DNA of 64,000 nucleotides from Paenibacillus thiaminolyticus (GTDB lineage: Bacteria > Bacillota > Bacilli > Paenibacillales > Paenibacillaceae), in NCBI RefSeq assembly GCF_007066085.1, contig NZ_CP041405.1:3569001-3633000 (forward strand), written 5' to 3'. The stretch's first letter is position 1, and every line of letters starts with the position of its first letter. Of the stretch, positions 50,496 through 60,141 are shown in pieces. The notes beneath the pieces are model-generated. The model was given only the letters and a program-made list of their open reading frames with translations, did not search any database and was not told the DNA's origin. The translations under genes were made by a program, and so were the position numbers.

Positions 50496-51344
50496 ATGCA
50501 AAATACACGGACAAAAACAGGTCGTGAGCTTGCCGTCAATGTCATGAAGTATTCAGTGATGATTATTTCTTGTTTGATTATTTTGTTGCCGATCGTCGTC
50601 GTTTTTTTCGGTTCCTTTAAGACCCACGCCGAATTTTATGATTCGAATCCACTGGCGCCGCCGGCCAGCTTTCTTAACTTCGACAATTATAAAGCGGTCT
50701 TTGTAGAAGGGAAGCTGTTAACCGGCTTTATCAATACGGCCATTATTATGGTCATTTCCTTGACAGGCTCGATTCTATCGGGAACGACGATCGCCTATGT
50801 GTTTTCGAGGTTTCAGTTCCGAGGCAAAAAAATACTGCAAAATATGTTTTTGTTTGCCGCACTCGTACCGGGAGTCACGATGCAGGTGACCGTGTTTCAA
50901 GTCATTAACCAGCTGGGAGCATTCAATACGCTGATGGCGCCCATCCTGCTGTATATCGGAACGGATATTATGGCGATTTATATCTTTATGCAGTTTATCG
51001 ACAGCATCTCCAAAGATTTGGACGAGGCCGCATTGATTGAAGGCGCTTCCTATTTCCGCGTGTTTTTCAAAATCATATTGCCTTTGCTCAAGCCGGCTAT
51101 CGTAACCATCATCATTATTAGCGGCACCACCATTTATAACGATTTCTACACCGCGTTCTTGTATATGCCAAGCGCTGACCTGGCAACGATCTCGACGTCT
51201 TTGTTCAACTTCAAAGGGCCGTATGCCTCGTCCTGGGAGATCATTCTGGCCGGCATCATTGTCGTTATGTTCCCGATGTTAATCGTGTTTCTTACCCTGC
51301 AAAAGTACATTTACAACGGGTTAACAGCGGGTTCAGTTAAATAA
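50496..51344 (+). CDS. Sugar ABC transporter permease, MalG type (mannoside operon)
   Basis: The protein has 282 residues. ATG 50496 is seven bases after AGGAGG. Six helices; the EAA loop is DLDEAALIEGASYFRVFFKI followed by ILPLLKPAIVTIIIISGTTI. FGSFKTHAEFYDSNPLAPP corresponds to the usual N-terminal loop. No ATPase gene is present in the operon, so it must use one encoded elsewhere, probably MsmX-like. Confidence 0.92.
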   Translation: MQNTRTKTGRELAVNVMKYSVMIISCLIILLPIVVVFFGSFKTHAEFYDSNPLAPPASFLNFDNYKAVFVEGKLLTGFINTAIIMVISLTGSILSGTTIAYVFSRFQFRGKKILQNMFLFAALVPGVTMQVTVFQVINQLGAFNTLMAPILLYIGTDIMAIYIFMQFIDSISKDLDEAALIEGASYFRVFFKIILPLLKPAIVTIIIISGTTIYNDFYTAFLYMPSADLATISTSLFNFKGPYASSWEIILAGIIVVMFPMLIVFLTLQKYIYNGLTAGSVK

Positions 51345-51410
51345 AAATAAGGAAGGGATGGTGAGCGTAATGGCGGTATGCCGCAACCTGATGCCGTCAT
51401 TGCCAAGGTT

Positions 51411-52724
51411 ATGAAAAAAACTATGATTCTCGCTCTATCCATACTGCTGGCAGGATTCTCAATCGCTGGATGCTCCTCGAGCAAAAACGCGGACGCCAAC
51501 ACAAGCAAATCCTCGATTAGCGGTGACATCGTGGTCATTACCAATGACGCGGGCTCCATTGATACGTTATTCAAAGATTACGAGAAACGATTTAAGGAGA
51601 AATATCCCGAAGTCAACTCCGTTAGATTCGAAGCCGTGCAAGATTACGACAATAATATGAGAACGCGAATGTCGACGAAAAACTATGGCGATGTCCTCTA
51701 TAATCCGAACTTGAGCGCGGACAAGTTCGCTCAGTTCTATGAGCCGCTGGGCACGGTAGAGGACATGAAGCAAAAGTATACCTTCGCCGAACGCGGCGCT
51801 TATGACGGACAAGTATATATGCTTCCGGTATCCGGCGACGTAAGCGGAATCATGTACAACAAAAAAGTATTCGAGCAGGCCGGAATTACGGAATGGCCTA
51901 CTACGGTGGATGAGTTCATGGCCGATATGAGAGCAATCAAGGAAAAAACTTCTGCGATTCCGTACTACAGCAATTACAATGCGGGCTGGCCGCTGTCCCA
52001 ATGGAAAGGGAACGAGGCAGTCATCGCCAATGATTCTGCTTATCGCAACCAGACGCTCCCGCATGATCCAGAGCCTTTTGCAGCCGGGAAGCCGAACTAT
52101 ATTCTGTATCATGTGTTATACGATCTGACCAAGGAAGGTCTGATCGAAGCGGATCCAACCACTTCTGACTTCGATAAATCATTGCAGATGATTGCCAATG
52201 GACAGATCGGCAGCATGGCGCTCGGTTCCTGGGCACTGTCGAATGCACGTTCCTTGGCGGATAATCCGGATGATGTAGGCTTTATGCCATTCCCGAATGC
52301 CGACCACAAAGCTATGCTGAACGCCGGCTATGGCATGGCTGTGAATGTCAACAGCAAAAACAAAGCAACCGCGAAGGCGTTTGTGGAATTTTTCATTACC
52401 GAGTCAGGCTATGCCGAAGCGCAAGGCAACGTGCCTGGAGTCGTCGGAGGCAAGGTTCCGGAATCCCTCAATGATATGGAAAAGAATAATGTGGAGTTCA
52501 TGGTAGAGCTGCCTTCCATACAAGGCGAAGAAGGTCTGGTCGAAGAAATTCTGTCTCAGTCTGAAGTTGGTCTGTATGACGAGAAATTCGGACGCCGCAT
52601 CATCGATACGGCCCTTGGACGTTCTCAAGAAGGCTTTACCTCCTTCGATGACATTGTGAACCGCATGAACCAGGATTGGTCCAATGCGCAAAAAGAGGTT
52701 TTCGCGAAGAGAAACATACAATAG
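51411..52724 (+). CDS. Sugar ABC transporter substrate-binding lipoprotein (mannoside operon)
   Basis: The protein has about 437 residues. ATG 51411 gives a clean lipoprotein signal peptide MKKTMILALSILLAGFSIAG ending in the lipobox cysteine; a start at 51378 adds 11 residues without a signal. A 14-codon ORF (ATG 51370) ends with TGA overlapping this ATG (TTATGA), so translation may be coupled to it. The mature part has the family 1 signature DVSGIMYNKKVFEQAGITEW and a later block SMALGSWALSNARSLADNPD. It delivers a mannoside or manno-oligosaccharide to the two preceding permeases. A stem-loop follows the gene, before the glycosidase genes. Confidence 0.9.
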   Translation: MKKTMILALSILLAGFSIAGCSSSKNADANTSKSSISGDIVVITNDAGSIDTLFKDYEKRFKEKYPEVNSVRFEAVQDYDNNMRTRMSTKNYGDVLYNPNLSADKFAQFYEPLGTVEDMKQKYTFAERGAYDGQVYMLPVSGDVSGIMYNKKVFEQAGITEWPTTVDEFMADMRAIKEKTSAIPYYSNYNAGWPLSQWKGNEAVIANDSAYRNQTLPHDPEPFAAGKPNYILYHVLYDLTKEGLIEADPTTSDFDKSLQMIANGQIGSMALGSWALSNARSLADNPDDVGFMPFPNADHKAMLNAGYGMAVNVNSKNKATAKAFVEFFITESGYAEAQGNVPGVVGGKVPESLNDMEKNNVEFMVELPSIQGEEGLVEEILSQSEVGLYDEKFGRRIIDTALGRSQEGFTSFDDIVNRMNQDWSNAQKEVFAKRNIQ

Positions 52725-52733
52725 ACAGGTTGC

Positions 52734-52812
52734 AAGGCTGCCTGAAGAAGCCTAAGAATGCGTGGATTCCACTGGAATCTTACCGGCTTGCGCTCTTGGA
52801 GGCAGCCTTTTG
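52734..52812 (+). terminator. Internal stem-loop/attenuator between binding-protein and glycosidase genes
   Basis: AAGGCTGCCT (52734-52743) pairs with AGGCAGCCTT (52800-52809), followed by TTGATTTG. The loop carries a second hairpin GATTCC-ACT-GGAATC. It begins nine bases past the stop and probably reduces read-through into the two glycosidase genes. Confidence 0.7.
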
Positions 52813-52852
52813 ATTTGTCTGACACGAATGACGATCAGAAAGAGGGTTGACC

Positions 52853-55800
52853 ATGTGTAACATATTGATTTTCAGCGATGATGCCTTCCCCGGTTATCGT
52901 CCTGTTCCCATCGATCTTCCTCATGCCGTGTCCTGCAGTGCTCAGGAGCTGCGGCATCACCTGACGGAATCCTTCGATGTATTTGTAAATATGCATGGGG
53001 CTTATTTCCCGATGGACGCCTTCGAGACGATCGAGCGATTTCTGGAACAGGGGAACGGTTTCCTTCATTTTGGAGATGTCCCTTTTCAGTATCCGGTCAT
53101 CTGGAACGGAACCGGCTGGGATGTGCAGAAGCAGCAGTGGAGCTATCTTCGCAAGCTCAACATCCACAGCTTCATGAATGTCGGCGCCGAGGAATGCGGG
53201 ATTGCCGCATATGAGGTGAATCGGATGAATCCGGTCGCGGACTCCCTTATGCCGCTATTGGAGGTTCAAGATACTCGTAATTTGATTATGGTGCCGACCA
53301 AAAATAAATATGTTCCCAAGGAATGGGGGTCCGTCGGTTCGATGGATGCCGCCATTTCCCCGCTGGTCAAGGGCCTGACCCAAGACGGAGAGCATTACAG
53401 CTCACCGGTGGTCTTGATCGAGAACCGCGCAGGGAAATATCGCGGGGGCCGGTGGATTTGGGTCAATCAGGAGATAAGCACGGAGGACCGGAATAGCTTC
53501 GCGCAAGCGGTAACCGATTTAGGAGCATTTGCCGCCAGAGGAGTCAGAGAGATTTTCATCAAGCCTTCCTTCGCTTCTTATCTGCCCGGCGAGAAAGCTA
53601 GCGTGACCATCCAAATCGAAAACCCGGCAATGGATGGCGCCTGGCACTGCCACCTTGAATTAATACACGCTGGCGACATAATTGCTTCGGCAGATCGGGA
53701 GGTAAGCGGGTCATCCTTTACCCTTACGGATCAAGTACCATTTGACTGCGAGCTGAAGCCTGGCCACTATGAGATATTGATGAGCGCCACCAGCCAGGAT
53801 GGGGAGCGGAGGCAGTTCAAGCAAGGCTTTTGGGTGAGGGATGACCAGTTGCTAAGCAGCAGCGAGCGAGTGAAATGCGGCACCGACTATTTTATCATCA
53901 ACGGAAAACCTGCCCCTGTGGTCGGGACAACGTATATGTCCAGCGATTATTCCCGCGCCTTCCTGCAATATCCGAATCCGGGAATCTGGATGGATGATAT
54001 GAGAGACATGAAGCAACAGGGGATCAACTGGATTCGCACAGGGATGTGGTGCAACTGGAGAAGGTTCATGCTGGATGACGGGCATTTCGATGAATTTATC
54101 CTGCGCAGCATTGATGCGTTTATACAATGTGCGGCGGCCCATGGCCTGCAGGTTACCTTTACGTTCTTCACGTTTGTGCCTGAGCCTTGGGAAGGCAGCC
54201 ACCCTTATTTGGATATACGAAGCCTGGAGGCGCAGAAACGGTTTATTGCCCACATTGTGGGCAGACATCAACATACGACCAATGTGGATTGGGATCTCAT
54301 CAACGAGCCCTATGTCTCCGATCATCCGTCCCAACGAAGAAGCGATGATGATGTACTGGAGAGAAATGCGTTTCAGGCCTATATGCGCGAGAAGTATCAA
54401 TCGGTAGAGACCATGGCTGCCGCACTCGATATTCCGATATCGGATGTTCCTGATTTTTCGGCCCTGCCTCTTCCTGAGAGGCAGCATATCAATTTCGATA
54501 TTACGGACATGGGCGACAGTAAGAACGGGCTGATCTGGCAAGATTATTTGCAGTTCTGCACCCATATGTTCCGCCAATGGACGGAGGAGATGAAGGCGGT
54601 TATTACTGCAGTGCAGCCATTGCAGTTGGTGACGGTCGGACAGGATGAGGCGCTCCGGGGCCAACGGCCCACGCCTCTCTTAATTGGCGATTTGCTGGAT
54701 TATAATGCGCAGCACACCTGGTGGCTGCTTGATGATCTGGTATGGGATACGGTCTTCACGAAGTACTACGGCAAGCCGCTGCTCGTGCAGGAGACGGGCA
54801 TTATGTACTTGGAAAATGCGGATAACAGCCCGCGCCGGACCGAACGGGAGATCGCTGATTTGCTGGAGAAAAAATTCGCATATGCCTTTGCCACTCGCTG
54901 CGCAGGCGTTATCCAGTGGGTCTGGAATACGAACTGCTACTTGCAGAGCGCCAATGAATCGAACATTGGAGCCATTCGTTCGGATGGCAGCAAGAAGCCG
55001 GAGATGAAAGTGAGCCGTCAGTTCGCAGAGTTCTTCGCGCAATCTCAGGATTATATCAGTGATATGGCGAAGCAGGAAGAAATCGCGGTTATTTTTCCAT
55101 TTACGAATGACTTTTCCAACAAAAATTTTGCGCAGCAGGCAACGGCCCAAATCATCAAAGTGTTGGCCTATTACAATAAACAACTGGCCATGGGTGTGAG
55201 CGAATATGAACTGGAGCCGCTTCTCGAAGCTCAGCCGAAGCTGATTTTCCTGCCAAGTCCGCATCATATCGACGGAAAGCAATTCGAAAAATTGATGGCC
55301 CTTGTTCGTGAGATGGAGACGACCTTGGTGATTACCGGACCGATTTCATTGAACGAATATTTCGCCAAAACCAATCGGGCGCAGGGACTGGTAGGGGATA
55401 CAAGCTTGGAGCCGCTGTCCCGATTTGAGCGTCTGACATATGCCGACAAGAGCTACGAGCTGTCCTTTGCCCACCATAATGCCGGCAGAGCCTTCAAAGA
55501 GAACGGGGCGAATGGCGAGGCGGCCGTGAATATCCCGCTTGGCAAAGGCCGCTTGATCTGGATCCCGCTTCCGATTGAGCTTGCGGAAGAGCCTCATGTT
55601 TTGAAAGAGATCTATGCCGATCTGATTCGGGAAGCGCAAGTGACGGAGCCGTTCCAATTGGAAGGCGACAGCTGCGGAATATTCGTGAGCCGCTTGAACT
55701 GGCAGGACGGCATCCTCTATACGATTATCAATGAGACCGGAGCAGACCAGACGCTCCGCATTCGAGATCATGTTCTTAATCAGACGTATTCATTAACGGT

Positions 55801-55891
55801 TGGAAGCAACCGAAGCAGTCTTTTTACGTTGGATAAGGACGGTACGGTCATAGCCAGCTATAAAAATGATTCCATCATACAAGCCAAATAG
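52853..55891 (+). CDS. Large intracellular glycoside hydrolase, clan GH-A, three-part architecture
   Basis: The protein has 1012 residues. ATG 52853 follows AGAGGG; TTG 52847 overlaps that site. It has no signal peptide. Residues 1-230 look like a class-I-glutaminase-like/beta-galactosidase-accessory domain; 235-330 is a beta-sandwich; about 340-700 is a clan-A TIM barrel with the acid/base Glu485 in WDLINEPY and nucleophile Glu647 in KPLLVQETGIMY; about 715-880 is a second glutaminase-like domain as in GH42 enzymes. It probably hydrolyses the imported oligosaccharide together with the beta-mannosidase. The family number is not certain (GH5/GH42-like). It lacks the GH2 sandwiches. Confidence 0.8.
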   Translation: MCNILIFSDDAFPGYRPVPIDLPHAVSCSAQELRHHLTESFDVFVNMHGAYFPMDAFETIERFLEQGNGFLHFGDVPFQYPVIWNGTGWDVQKQQWSYLRKLNIHSFMNVGAEECGIAAYEVNRMNPVADSLMPLLEVQDTRNLIMVPTKNKYVPKEWGSVGSMDAAISPLVKGLTQDGEHYSSPVVLIENRAGKYRGGRWIWVNQEISTEDRNSFAQAVTDLGAFAARGVREIFIKPSFASYLPGEKASVTIQIENPAMDGAWHCHLELIHAGDIIASADREVSGSSFTLTDQVPFDCELKPGHYEILMSATSQDGERRQFKQGFWVRDDQLLSSSERVKCGTDYFIINGKPAPVVGTTYMSSDYSRAFLQYPNPGIWMDDMRDMKQQGINWIRTGMWCNWRRFMLDDGHFDEFILRSIDAFIQCAAAHGLQVTFTFFTFVPEPWEGSHPYLDIRSLEAQKRFIAHIVGRHQHTTNVDWDLINEPYVSDHPSQRRSDDDVLERNAFQAYMREKYQSVETMAAALDIPISDVPDFSALPLPERQHINFDITDMGDSKNGLIWQDYLQFCTHMFRQWTEEMKAVITAVQPLQLVTVGQDEALRGQRPTPLLIGDLLDYNAQHTWWLLDDLVWDTVFTKYYGKPLLVQETGIMYLENADNSPRRTEREIADLLEKKFAYAFATRCAGVIQWVWNTNCYLQSANESNIGAIRSDGSKKPEMKVSRQFAEFFAQSQDYISDMAKQEEIAVIFPFTNDFSNKNFAQQATAQIIKVLAYYNKQLAMGVSEYELEPLLEAQPKLIFLPSPHHIDGKQFEKLMALVREMETTLVITGPISLNEYFAKTNRAQGLVGDTSLEPLSRFERLTYADKSYELSFAHHNAGRAFKENGANGEAAVNIPLGKGRLIWIPLPIELAEEPHVLKEIYADLIREAQVTEPFQLEGDSCGIFVSRLNWQDGILYTIINETGADQTLRIRDHVLNQTYSLTVGSNRSSLFTLDKDGTVIASYKNDSIIQAK

Positions 55892-55907
55892 TGAGAGAGG
55901 TAACGAA

Positions 55908-58391
55908 ATGATTAAGCTTGATCTGAACGGAATGTGGAGAATGAAATCTGCTCTGGAGGAGGATTGGATTCCGGCTCAAGTCCCCGGATCTGTTGCTTCT
56001 GACTTGCTTCGGGCCGGTCTGATCCCGGATCCCTATTATAAGGAACAGGAATATGAAGTGTTTGGTCATTTTTATAATGACTACGAATATGAACGGGAGT
56101 TCTGGGTCGAGCCGTCGTTGCTGGAAGCTGCCGATCAACTCGAGCTGTGCTGCGAAGGTCTCGATACCATCGCTGACATTCACTTGAACGGCGTTCAGCT
56201 TGCTCATACCTTCAATATGCACCGCACGTATCGTTTTGCCGTTGATGAATTGATTACGCCAGGACACAACTTACTTCACATTCGCTTTCACTCCCCGGTT
56301 CAGTACGTCGAGAGGAAGCAAAAGGAGCTAGCCTTGTGGGCCGCAAACGGCGACTATGTCGTGCAAGGCTTTCCTCATTTGCGCAAAGCCCATCATATGT
56401 TCGGCTGGGACTGGGGCCCGAAGCTCCCTGACAGCGGAATCTGGCGTGATATTTACTTGGCTGCTTACGAGAAGGGGCGATTGGACGATGTCTACCTTAC
56501 GCAGAAGCATCAAGAATCAGGTAGTGTCATGCTGGATATCCGCGTTTCTGTCGAACAATACGGCAATGCGCCGCTTGAGCTGATTACAGAGCTGACTGCG
56601 CCGGACGGGAACAGGCTGGTGTCGGATGCGCGTCCCATCGCTGGCGGGACAGACCATATACAGCTTCATGTGGACGAGCCGGAATTGTGGTGGCCGAATG
56701 GACTGGGCGAGCAGCCGCTCTATGAATTGAAGCTATGGCTTCGCAGCGGGTCCGCCACCGTGGATGACCAAGTCTATCGCGTAGGTCTTCGCACCTTGAC
56801 GGTAAGGAATGAGCCGGATCAATGGGGTGAATCGTTCGAGTTCGTCATCAATGGTGTCTCCATCTTCGCCATGGGCGCCAATTATATACCGGAAGACAAT
56901 ATCAGGGACAGGCATTCCATTGAGCGAACCGAGCGCTTGATTCGGGATTGCGTTGAAGCCCATTTCAATTGTATTCGGGTATGGGGCGGGGGCTTCTATC
57001 CGGATGACTATTTCTATGATTTATGCGATCAATACGGGTTGATTGTGTGGCAGGATCATATGTTTGCCTGTGCGGAATACGAAATGAACGAGGAGTTCAG
57101 CAAAGAGATTATTAGCGAAATCGCGGACAATGTCAGACGTATCCGGCATCACGCTTCGCTGGGCCTATGGTGCGGCAATAATGAAATGGAAATGGCTTGG
57201 GTCGATTGGGATTTTCCGAAGCGGGAGAAGTTAAAAACAGACTATGTGAAGCAATTTGAAATCATCATTCCCGAAATCACCAAAGCCCATGATCCGAACA
57301 CCTTTTATTGGAAAGCATCCCCCTCGTCGGGCGGCGGCTTCGATGAGCCGAATGCCTATCACAGAGGAGATGTTCATTACTGGGAAGTATGGCACGGAGA
57401 CAAAAAATTTACGGAATACCGAAAGCATTACTTCCGGTTCTGTTCCGAGTTCGGATTTCAGTCCTTCCCGTTACTGAAAACAGTCCGCACCTTCACCGAG
57501 CCGGGTGACCGGAATATTTTTACGCCTGTCATGGAAAGTCATCAGAAAAACGAGGCCGGAAACGGTAAAATTCTTGCCGGAATCTCGGATAACTTCCTGA
57601 ATCCGAAGGATTTCAGTTCCCTGCTCTATGTGTCACAGCTCTTGCAGGCCGAAGCGATGCGATATGGCGTGGAGCATTGGCGCCGCAACCGCGGGCGCTG
57701 CATGGGCTCGATCTACTGGCAGCTGAATGACTGCTGGCCTGTCGCCTCGTGGTCCAGCCTAGATTATTACGGCCGATGGAAGGCGCTCCATTACAGCGCC
57801 AAGCGATTCCATGCTCCTGTCTTGCTGTCTGCCGAAGAAGAAGGCTCTCAAGTGAAGCTATGCGTGACCAACGATACGCGCGATCAAGTCAAGGGTACGG
57901 TGGTATGGAGGCTGCGAGACGGCTCTTCCGCTATTGTTCAACAGGGCAGCATCGACATGGAAGCCAATCCCCTGTCCGCTCGCGAATGGGTTACATTGGA
58001 TTTTTCGGATGTGATAGTGAGCGACAAGATAAAGCGCAATGTGTACGTCGAGTATGAGCTGCTCGTGGACGGGGCAGTAGTTAGCGATGGTTATGCGCTA
58101 TTTGTGAAGCCGAAGCATTATCAGCTCCAGCAGCCGGAGCTGCATGCGGTTGTGTCCGAGGAGGACGATTGTTTTGTCATCCAGGTGCAGGCGAGCCAGC
58201 TTGCGCTCTTTGTGGAGCTTGATTTCACGAATATAGATGCCATATTCGAAGATAACTATTTTCATGTGTCTGCCGGGGAGCCGAAACAAATTCGAGTCAT
58301 GAAAGCCAATCTGTCAAAGCCTGCTTCCCTGCGCACACTGCAAGATGAGCTGCAAATCCGAAGTCTGTTCGATTCGTATCTCACGCTCTAA
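55908..58391 (+). CDS. Beta-mannosidase, glycoside hydrolase family 2
   Basis: The protein has 827 residues, typical of the family. ATG 55908 follows GAGAGG; the longer frame to 55866 overlaps the upstream gene. The N-terminal jelly-roll has MFGWDWGPKLPDSGIWRDIY, the family's WDWGP signature near residue 167. The barrel has the acid/base Glu426 in LWCGNNEMEMAW and the nucleophile Glu514 in RFCSEFGFQSFP. RVWGGGFYPDDYFYDLCDQY at about 357 completes the pattern. It should release mannose from beta-mannosides or manno-oligosaccharides in the cytoplasm. It is the last gene of the operon, followed by a hairpin. Confidence 0.93.
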   Translation: MIKLDLNGMWRMKSALEEDWIPAQVPGSVASDLLRAGLIPDPYYKEQEYEVFGHFYNDYEYEREFWVEPSLLEAADQLELCCEGLDTIADIHLNGVQLAHTFNMHRTYRFAVDELITPGHNLLHIRFHSPVQYVERKQKELALWAANGDYVVQGFPHLRKAHHMFGWDWGPKLPDSGIWRDIYLAAYEKGRLDDVYLTQKHQESGSVMLDIRVSVEQYGNAPLELITELTAPDGNRLVSDARPIAGGTDHIQLHVDEPELWWPNGLGEQPLYELKLWLRSGSATVDDQVYRVGLRTLTVRNEPDQWGESFEFVINGVSIFAMGANYIPEDNIRDRHSIERTERLIRDCVEAHFNCIRVWGGGFYPDDYFYDLCDQYGLIVWQDHMFACAEYEMNEEFSKEIISEIADNVRRIRHHASLGLWCGNNEMEMAWVDWDFPKREKLKTDYVKQFEIIIPEITKAHDPNTFYWKASPSSGGGFDEPNAYHRGDVHYWEVWHGDKKFTEYRKHYFRFCSEFGFQSFPLLKTVRTFTEPGDRNIFTPVMESHQKNEAGNGKILAGISDNFLNPKDFSSLLYVSQLLQAEAMRYGVEHWRRNRGRCMGSIYWQLNDCWPVASWSSLDYYGRWKALHYSAKRFHAPVLLSAEEEGSQVKLCVTNDTRDQVKGTVVWRLRDGSSAIVQQGSIDMEANPLSAREWVTLDFSDVIVSDKIKRNVYVEYELLVDGAVVSDGYALFVKPKHYQLQQPELHAVVSEEDDCFVIQVQASQLALFVELDFTNIDAIFEDNYFHVSAGEPKQIRVMKANLSKPASLRTLQDELQIRSLFDSYLTL

Positions 58392-58440
58392 TCAATCGGA
58401 TAGAAGCCTGCTATCCAGCAGCGCGCATTATTCCAAAGCA

Positions 58441-58463
58441 GGAGAGAGGAACGTCCTCTCTCC
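58441..58463. terminator. Bidirectional hairpin between beta-mannosidase and MocR genes
   Basis: GGAGAGAGGA, loop ACG, TCCTCTCTCC, then TTGTTGCATTG. It is a perfect 10-bp stem between convergent genes. Confidence 0.75.
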
Positions 58464-58516
58464 TTGTTGCATTGTCTTAATTGTCATTCCGCCTCATGCA
58501 GCCGCTTCCGCTCTGC

Positions 58517-59962
58517 TCAATCCCCAAGCCAGACCTCGCTCAGGCGGCGGATTCCCTCGTCGATCCGGTCGATCGGAATGCCGCCGAAGCCGAGGAAAAA
58601 TTCTGTGCGGCTCTCCGCAGGCGGACGCAGCCAGGTGAACGCTGCCGAGGCCAGGCGAATGCCGGCTTCTCTGGCCCTCCGTACCAGCTCTTGATCGCTA
58701 TGAGGGCTCTCGAACCTCATCAGCATATGGAACCCGGCATCCGTCCCGGTAATGCCGGCGCTCTCGCCGAAATGCCGCCGGATGGCTGAAATAAGGCAGT
58801 CATGCTTGTTCCGGTACAAGGTACGCATCCGGCGGACATGCCTCTCCAGATGCCCCCGCTCCATGAACAGCTGCAGCGCGTGCTGGTTCCAGCGGGGGGC
58901 CGACTGCTCGAACAGCGTATAGTATTCCATGAGCTGGTACGTACCCAGCAGCGATGGCGGCAGGATCATATAGTGAATGCCGACCGCCGGAGCGAGCACC
59001 TGGGCGAACCCGCCCAGATAGATGACATCGGATTCGGGGATAAGCCCCTGCAAGGACGGAATCGGGCGGCCGTAATAGCGCAGCTCGCCGTCGATGTCGT
59101 CCTCGATAATGAAGCCGTTCGTCCGCCGGGCCCATTCCAGCAGCTGAAGCCGCTTCGCAATCGGCATAATCATGCCGCGCGGGAATTGATGGGACGGGGA
59201 GACGCAGACGATGCGGGCGGCGCTGTCATAGAGCTCGCCGATATGAATGCCGTCTTCCTCCAGCGACACGGGCGTCACTTCGTAGCCCTGCTGGCGGAAC
59301 GTGGCCGGGCAGAGCAGATAGCCCGGATTCTCCACCGCGATATGGCCGGCATGCTCCCGCAATAGCTTGGCCAGCAGGGTCAGCAGGACATGCGGATCCG
59401 AACCGACGATAACCTGCTCCTTCGTGCAGCGGACTCCCCTGAATTGATGCGCATATTTCGCGATCTGCTCCCGCAAGCCCGGCTCTCCCTGCGGATCTCC
59501 GTACCAGAGCAGCTCCTTCCGCTCCGGCACGAGCAGCTCCTGGAAGATGCTTCGCCACACCCGGTATGGAAAATGGGCGCCGTCGATGCTGGACAAATGA
59601 AAATCATACGGATACGTTCCCGCGTCACGGGCGGGCGCCGCCCGCTTCGTCACGCCATCCGCTTCCGAAGGCCGCTGCGGCTCCGCGTCCCCGATCCCGA
59701 GCTGCAGGTACGGCTCCGGCAAATGCTGCACATAATACCCTTTGCGCGGCACGCTGGCAATGAATCCTTCCGCGGCCAGCTGGTTATAAGCCAGTTCCAC
59801 CGGCGTCGGGCTGAGCGACAGGTAGTCGGCTAACGCCCGGATAGAAGGAAGCCGCGTCTGCTCGGCCAGACGGCCGGATGCGATTTCGCGTTTGATATAA
59901 TCGACAAGCTGCAAATATTGCGGTATAGGGCTCTTATCATCAAGCCTCGGAATCAACAGCAT
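58517..59962 (-). CDS. MocR-type GntR/aminotransferase-fold regulator with degenerate PLP site
   Basis: The protein has about 481 residues. ATG 59962 follows GGAGGT. Residues 10-80 are a GntR winged helix (LADYLSLSPTPVELAYNQLA). The rest is an aminotransferase-like fold with GDPQGEPGLREQIAKY, the PSHQFPRG motif and the aspartate in IIEDDIDGELRYYG. Where MocR proteins have F-S-K-S-L the sequence is GGFAQVLAPAVGIHY, so the Schiff-base lysine is Gln321; Ile290 replaces the usual tyrosine and Gly328 the usual arginine. It therefore probably cannot form an internal aldimine. It may bind a ligand non-covalently. Its target genes are unknown. Confidence 0.88.
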   Translation of the reverse strand: MLLIPRLDDKSPIPQYLQLVDYIKREIASGRLAEQTRLPSIRALADYLSLSPTPVELAYNQLAAEGFIASVPRKGYYVQHLPEPYLQLGIGDAEPQRPSEADGVTKRAAPARDAGTYPYDFHLSSIDGAHFPYRVWRSIFQELLVPERKELLWYGDPQGEPGLREQIAKYAHQFRGVRCTKEQVIVGSDPHVLLTLLAKLLREHAGHIAVENPGYLLCPATFRQQGYEVTPVSLEEDGIHIGELYDSAARIVCVSPSHQFPRGMIMPIAKRLQLLEWARRTNGFIIEDDIDGELRYYGRPIPSLQGLIPESDVIYLGGFAQVLAPAVGIHYMILPPSLLGTYQLMEYYTLFEQSAPRWNQHALQLFMERGHLERHVRRMRTLYRNKHDCLISAIRRHFGESAGITGTDAGFHMLMRFESPHSDQELVRRAREAGIRLASAAFTWLRPPAESRTEFFLGFGGIPIDRIDEGIRRLSEVWLGD

Positions 59963-60141
59963 GGCAACCTCCACTGACCTGTTCATTAACTGAAAATATA
60001 GATAATCAAAGTATACAGGAGCTGACGCTCATGAAATAGGCCAATCTGCCAGCCTGACGTTGATTCCGGACTGGCGGCTGGTCTGCTTCCTCGGCGACTG
60101 GCGGGAAGCGGCGGCCATGCCGCCATCGCTCTGACGTCAGG

